A DNA stretch of 17,679 nt from an uncultured Collinsella sp. (lineage in GTDB: Bacteria; Actinomycetota; Coriobacteriia; Coriobacteriales; Coriobacteriaceae): NCBI GenBank assembly GCA_900541675.1, contig UQKU01000037.1, positions 1-17,679 on the forward strand, given 5' to 3'. Under the pieces are notes generated by a model. It made no database searches. It was not told the DNA's origin and worked only from the letters and a program-made list of their open reading frames with translations. How positions within the stretch are numbered: position 1 is the stretch's first letter; each line of letters opens with the position of its first letter. Shown piece by piece: positions 14,373 through 17,679 of this stretch. The translations under genes and the position numbers were made by a program.

Positions 14373-14500
14373 GGCGAAGCAGTCTGGCTTGGGGCGCGAG
14401 GCGATTCGCCCGCGCGTCCTACACAGTAATGTCCCTTGCCCAGGATTCCCACCTGGTTCCCTCCGCAAGCCAGCGCGGACTGTGTGGGCGCCGCGCCGGT
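14373..14500 (-). promoter_or_regulatory. Cobalamin (adenosylcobalamin-type) riboswitch
   Basis: Read on the minus strand, the core GGGAACCAGGTGGGAATCC (starting at 14460) is followed by GGGCAAGGGAC and ACTGTG, then a stem with CGCGCGGGCGAATCGCC, and finally the B12 box AAGCCAGACTGC (from 14390). CTGGCTT at 14473-14467 can pair with AAGCCAG of the box. The order and spacing match the cobalamin riboswitch family. It sits 175 bases ahead of cbiK with a terminator in between, so B12 should switch the operon off. Exact edges are approximate. Confidence 0.88.
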
Positions 14501-14548
14501 CGTTTCCTTTTATTCGATTGTCATATGCTCGTTGCCGAAACTACTACT

Positions 14549-14577
14549 ATGATAGTGGGCGTTTGTGGGCGTGTCAA
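14549..14577 (-). promoter_or_regulatory. Sigma70-type promoter of the cbiK-transporter operon
   Basis: On the minus strand TTGACA (14577-14572) and TATCAT (14554-14549) lie exactly 17 bases apart, with an expected start near 14542, just ahead of the riboswitch. The spacer holds two copies of ACGCCCAC ten bases apart, and ACTATGATAGT at 14546-14556 is a short palindrome over the -10. I see no equally good promoter or any riboswitch for the divergent + strand genes. Confidence 0.8.
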
Positions 14578-14708
14578 AGCCAGGGCGGGCGGCATTGCGC
14601 CTCCTGCCTACGTATTTGCGCCGATTGCCGCTGCGGGCGCCGTGTCTTGCCCGCTGTGCGAAGGGCGGCGTAAACGGTTGCGATGAGAAACGGGAAGGGA
14701 AGGCTCGG

Positions 14709-15500
14709 ATGATTCATATCGTTGGCGCAGGTTCGGGCGCCGCCGACCTTATCACGCTGCGCGGGGCGCGTCTTCTGCGCGCGGCCGACGTGGTCGTTTG
14801 GGCGGGGAGCCTTGTGAACCCCGAGCTGCTCGCCGAGTGCAAGGAATCCTGCGTCGTCTACGACAGCGCGCACATGACCTTGGAGGAAGTGCTCGACGTG
14901 ATGTGCGCGGCGGATGCGCGGGGCGAGGAAGTGGTGCGCCTGCACACGGGCGACCCGTGCCTGTACGGCGCCATCCAGGAGCAGATGGACGCGCTCGACG
15001 CGCGCGGCGTGGACTACGAGGTGGTGCCCGGCGTGTCGAGCTTTTGCGGTGCCGCGGCGGCGCTTCGCCAGGAATACACGCTGCCGGGAATCAGCCAGTC
15101 GGTCGTGATCACGCGGCTTTCCGGGCGCACCCCCGTGCCCGCGGGCGAGGGCATGCGCACCATGGCGGAAAGCGGCTCGACTATGGTCATCTTCCTGAGC
15201 TCGGGTATGCTCGCCGAGCTTTCTGCCGAGCTTTTGGCCGCGGGCCGCAGCTCCGACGAGCCGGCGGCGCTCGTGTACAAGGCGACCTGGCCTGAGGAGC
15301 GCGTGGTGCGATGCACAGTGGGCACGCTCGCCGATGCGGGCGCGCGAGAGGGCATCGACCGCATGGCGCTCGTGGTGGTGGGCCGCGTGCTCGGAGCTCG
15401 CGGCGGGCTTGCGCACAACGGCGTGCAAGCGGAGTCGTACGAGCGCAGCAAGCTTTACGACCCTTCGTTTGCCACAGGGTATCGGAAGGCGAGCAGCTAG
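14709..15500 (+). CDS. cbiF: Cobalt-precorrin-4 C11-methyltransferase
   Basis: This 263-residue cytoplasmic enzyme (CbiF, also called CobM) transfers a methyl group from S-adenosylmethionine to C11 of the corrin precursor. The tetrapyrrole methylase fold is clear: N-terminal IHIVGAGSGAADLITLRGARLL, AGSLVNPELL, the SAM loop RLHTGDPCLYGAIQEQMDAL, VVPGVSSFCGAAAAL, and ISQSVVITRLSGRTP, the blocks that separate CobM/CbiF from other corrin methylases. The usual length is about 255. AAGGGAAGG at 14695-14703 supports the ATG at 14709. It is the first gene of the rightward operon and ends one base ahead of the cbiD start codon. Confidence 0.95.
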   Translation: MIHIVGAGSGAADLITLRGARLLRAADVVVWAGSLVNPELLAECKESCVVYDSAHMTLEEVLDVMCAADARGEEVVRLHTGDPCLYGAIQEQMDALDARGVDYEVVPGVSSFCGAAAALRQEYTLPGISQSVVITRLSGRTPVPAGEGMRTMAESGSTMVIFLSSGMLAELSAELLAAGRSSDEPAALVYKATWPEERVVRCTVGTLADAGAREGIDRMALVVVGRVLGARGGLAHNGVQAESYERSKLYDPSFATGYRKASS

Positions 15501-15501
15501 C

Positions 15502-16686
15502 GTGGTCTTCGAGCACTACATATATACCGGGACGACCCGCCTGCGCTGCGGCTACACCACGGGGAGCTGCGCCGCGCTCGCGGCGAAGGCGGCCTGCGAG
15601 ATGCTCTTGTCACGAAAGCCCGTCGGCCGCGTGTCGATCGTCACCCCCGGCGGGCTGCCCGTCGAGGCGAACGTGGTCGACGCATGTATCGGCGAGGGGT
15701 GCGCCCAGTGCGCCGTGCGAAAGGACGCAGGCGACGATGCCGATGTGACCGACGGCGTGCTCGTGTACGCGCGCGTGGAACATGCGGGGTCGGGCACGGG
15801 TGCTGCGGGCAGCAAGGGCGTGCCCGCGCGCGAATCGGAAGTTTCCGTCGATGGCGGCGTGGGCGTGGGGCGCGTGACGTTGCCCGGGCTCGAGCAGCCG
15901 GTGGGGGCGGCCGCCATCAACGCGACGCCGCGCGCGATGATCACTTCGGCGGTGCGCGAGGTGTGCGCCGCGCACGGCTTTTCTGGAAATATCGCTGTGA
16001 CGATTTCGGTACCCGAGGGTGTTGCCCTTGCCGAAAAGACCTTCAACCCGCACCTGGGGATAGAGGACGGCATCTCCATCCTGGGCACGACGGGCATCGT
16101 CGAGCCGCGCAGCCTCGCTGCCTTGCGCGACAGCATCGAGCTCGAGATCCGGCAGCATGCGGCTATGGGGCGGCGCGGAGTCGTGCTCACGCCCGGCAAC
16201 TACGGCGCGCAGTTCATCTCGGGGCATTTCCACCTAAACGGTGCGCCGGTGGTCTTCATCTCCAACTTCGTGGGCGATGCGATTGATTGCTGCGTTCGCG
16301 AGGGATTTACCAATGTCCTTCTTGTGGGACACATCGGCAAGCTGGTGAAGGTCGCGGGCGGCATCATGGACACCCATTCGCGTACCGCCGACTGCCGCGC
16401 GGAGATTCTGGCCGCCCACGCGGCCTTGGCCGGCGCGGGCACGAAGACTGTGCGCGAGATCATGTCGTCGGTCACGACCACGGCGGCGCTCGAGGTAATC
16501 GAGGCCGCCGGCGTGGGGGACGCTGCGCGCGCCTCGCTCGCTGTGGCAATCGAGGACAGGTTGCGCCGCCGCGCGGCGGGCGGATGCGACATCGCCGCGG
16601 TCGTGTTCGACGCCGAGCGCCGCGAGCTTTTCCGCACGTCGGGCGCCGATGCAGTTATCGGGGAATTGGGGGCGACGTATGAGTAA
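15502..16686 (+). CDS. cbiD: Cobalt-precorrin-5B C1-methyltransferase
   Basis: CbiD methylates C1 of cobalt-precorrin-5B during the anaerobic ring-contraction steps. The 394-residue protein shows RCGYTTGSCAALAAKAA at the N-terminus, VTLPGLEQPVGAAAINATPR, TFNPHLGIEDGISILGTTGIVEP, VLTPGNYGAQF, ISNFVGDAIDCC and LLVGHIGKLVKVAGGIMDTHS, all typical of the family. The GTG at 15502 is the best start, lying right after the preceding stop; the longer open frame back to 15334 runs inside cbiF and has no family similarity. It overlaps the next gene as ATGAGTAA, a sign of translational coupling. One variable loop near 85-110 is Gly/Ala-rich. Confidence 0.94.
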   Translation: MVFEHYIYTGTTRLRCGYTTGSCAALAAKAACEMLLSRKPVGRVSIVTPGGLPVEANVVDACIGEGCAQCAVRKDAGDDADVTDGVLVYARVEHAGSGTGAAGSKGVPARESEVSVDGGVGVGRVTLPGLEQPVGAAAINATPRAMITSAVREVCAAHGFSGNIAVTISVPEGVALAEKTFNPHLGIEDGISILGTTGIVEPRSLAALRDSIELEIRQHAAMGRRGVVLTPGNYGAQFISGHFHLNGAPVVFISNFVGDAIDCCVREGFTNVLLVGHIGKLVKVAGGIMDTHSRTADCRAEILAAHAALAGAGTKTVREIMSSVTTTAALEVIEAAGVGDAARASLAVAIEDRLRRRAAGGCDIAAVVFDAERRELFRTSGADAVIGELGATYE

Positions 16687-16912
16687 AGGCGTGCTGTACG
16701 GGGTGCGCCGCGCAATCGGCTGGCCGGGGACGAAGGTGGTCATGAAGGCGCGCCGCTCGCTTGCGGACACGAAGTGCATCCTTCGCGAGGAGGGCGCCTT
16801 CGACGGTGCCGAGCTCGTAGAGGACTGTGGGCTTCCGGGCGAGCGCGTGTACCGCTCGGTCGACGATGTGCCCGATCGGGGCAGCTACTTCTCGACGATG
16901 GTGGTGCGCTAG
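16679..16912 (+). pseudogene. cbiL: Internally deleted precorrin-2 C20-methyltransferase (CbiL) remnant
   Basis: The 77-residue open frame begins MSKGVLYGV, which matches the very start of CbiL proteins (normally followed by GVGPGDPEL), and then jumps to WPGTKVVMKARRSL, GAELVEDCGLPGERVYRS and SYFSTMVVR, the typical last 65 or so residues of CbiL. About 160 residues that carry the SAM site and catalytic fold are missing, so it cannot methylate. The frame and the coupling (overlap with cbiD, and a stop touching the cbiG start) are intact, so the deletion was in frame. CbiL normally adds the C20 methyl to cobalt-sirohydrochlorin. Another copy elsewhere, or an assembly error, would be needed to rescue the pathway. 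Confidence 0.75.
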
Positions 16913-17679
16913 ATGAGGGTTTCCTGCATAGCGTTCACTGAGAGGGGATATGCGTTGGCGGAGCGCACCGCACGCGCGCTTTCCGATTGCGCGCAGACAG
17001 GTGAAGATGACCCTGGCTGGGACGTTTCCGTTTCGCGCGGGTTCGGCGAGGGGAAGGCCGACCTGCGCGCATGGACGGCGCTCGCGTGGGAAGCGTCGGA
17101 CGCGCTCCTGTTCGTGGGCGCGGCGGGCATCGCCGTGCGGGCGATCGCGCCGCATGTCGCCTCGAAGGCAAGCGATTCCGCGGTTGTGGCGATCGACGAG
17201 GCGGGGCGCTTTGCCGTCCCGCTTTTGTCGGGGCATTTGGGCGGTGCGAACGAGCTTGCGCAAACTGTGGCACGCGCGGCAGGGGCCATCCCCGTCATCA
17301 CCACGGCGACCGACGTCCGCGGCGTGTGGGCGGTGGATACGTGGGCGCGCTGTGCGGGGCTCGCCGTTTCGAATCCCGAGGCCATCAAGCGAGTGTCGGC
17401 GCGGCTGCTTTCGGGCGGGCGCGTGGCGCTCTATTCCGACATGCCGATTTCGGGACAGCCGCCTGAGGGGGTTGACATTGCGTCCGACCGCGCTCGGGCC
17501 GATATCGTCGTGTCGCCGTTCGCTGGCGCGAATGCAGGTGCGTCCGTTCGCGCAGCGGAGACGACGGGCGATGTCGTGCCCGCCGGTGAGATGGGGAAGC
17601 CGGCGGGCGGGCGGGCGCCGGCGCCTGCGCCCGAGCCGCGTCGCCTTGGCGGGCCCTGCATCGTTGCGGGGCTAGGGGG
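16913..17679 (+). CDS. cbiG: Cobalt-precorrin-5A hydrolase (partial, runs off the window)
   Basis: CbiG opens the delta-lactone of cobalt-precorrin-5A and releases acetaldehyde. The frame is open for 255 codons from the ATG at 16913 to the window edge, and no stop is reached. Visible family blocks: CIAFTERGYALAERTA at the N-terminus, LLFVGAAGIAVRAIAPHVASKASD, VVAIDEAGRFAVPLLSGHLGGANELAQ and AIPVITTATDVRG. An Ala/Pro/Gly-rich linker of about 45 residues follows, then CIVAGLG at the edge, which is where the C-terminal CbiG domain normally begins. The ATG directly follows the stop of the cbiL remnant (TAGATG). It may be fused to a further domain, as CbiG often is, but that part is outside the window. 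Confidence 0.92.
   Translation, partial: MRVSCIAFTERGYALAERTARALSDCAQTGEDDPGWDVSVSRGFGEGKADLRAWTALAWEASDALLFVGAAGIAVRAIAPHVASKASDSAVVAIDEAGRFAVPLLSGHLGGANELAQTVARAAGAIPVITTATDVRGVWAVDTWARCAGLAVSNPEAIKRVSARLLSGGRVALYSDMPISGQPPEGVDIASDRARADIVVSPFAGANAGASVRAAETTGDVVPAGEMGKPAGGRAPAPAPEPRRLGGPCIVAGLG

Noticed and set aside
16950..17675. Plus-strand Arg-rich open frame near the window end
   Set aside because: It is the wrong frame of cbiG, whose true frame from 16913 is open to the edge and shows family motifs.
1..17679. CRISPR array, prophage or toxin-antitoxin genes
   Set aside because: No regularly spaced direct repeats, phage structural genes or small coupled toxin-antitoxin pairs were seen on either strand.

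Overview
The window looks like a chromosome segment of a human-gut actinomycete of class Coriobacteriia, most like Collinsella. This is inferred from the G+C-rich codon use, the gene content (HPr and enzyme I next to two 1-phosphofructokinase-like kinases) and the anaerobic (early cobalt insertion) type of cobalamin genes. No rRNA or marker gene is present to prove it.

Left half (1 to about 8.4 kb, all on the + strand): general PTS proteins ptsH and ptsI, then two tandem PfkB-family sugar-phosphate kinases of 310 residues each, a tRNA nucleotidyltransferase (CCA-adding enzyme), tRNA-Glu(CTC) with its own promoter and terminator, a flippase-like (YbhN/UPF0104) membrane protein, and a TetR-type regulator. 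Several strong hairpins separate these units. HPr and EI pass phosphate from PEP towards sugar-specific EII proteins encoded elsewhere, and the kinases would act on the resulting sugar phosphates.

Junction (8.40-8.64 kb): a broken IS3-type transposase fragment lies directly after the tetR stop codon. From here on the DNA is visibly richer in G+C (sampled 60-base lines: 33 and 35 G+C in the left part, 40 and 47 in the right part), which suggests a separately acquired block.

Right half (8.65-17.68 kb): a divergent corrinoid region. Leftwards, a sigma70-type promoter, a cobalamin riboswitch and a terminator precede a five-gene operon: an exported Tat-lipoprotein CbiK-like cobaltochelatase, a small lipoprotein, a substrate-binding lipoprotein carrying a related N-terminal beta-domain, a FecCD/BtuC permease, and an ATPase with unusual N- and C-terminal extensions. 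Rightwards lie corrin-ring genes cobM/cbiF, cbiD, an internally deleted cbiL remnant, and cbiG, which runs off the window edge. Together they suggest B12-repressed, cell-surface handling and import of a tetrapyrrole or corrinoid, divergently linked to de novo corrin synthesis whose cbiL step is broken at this locus.
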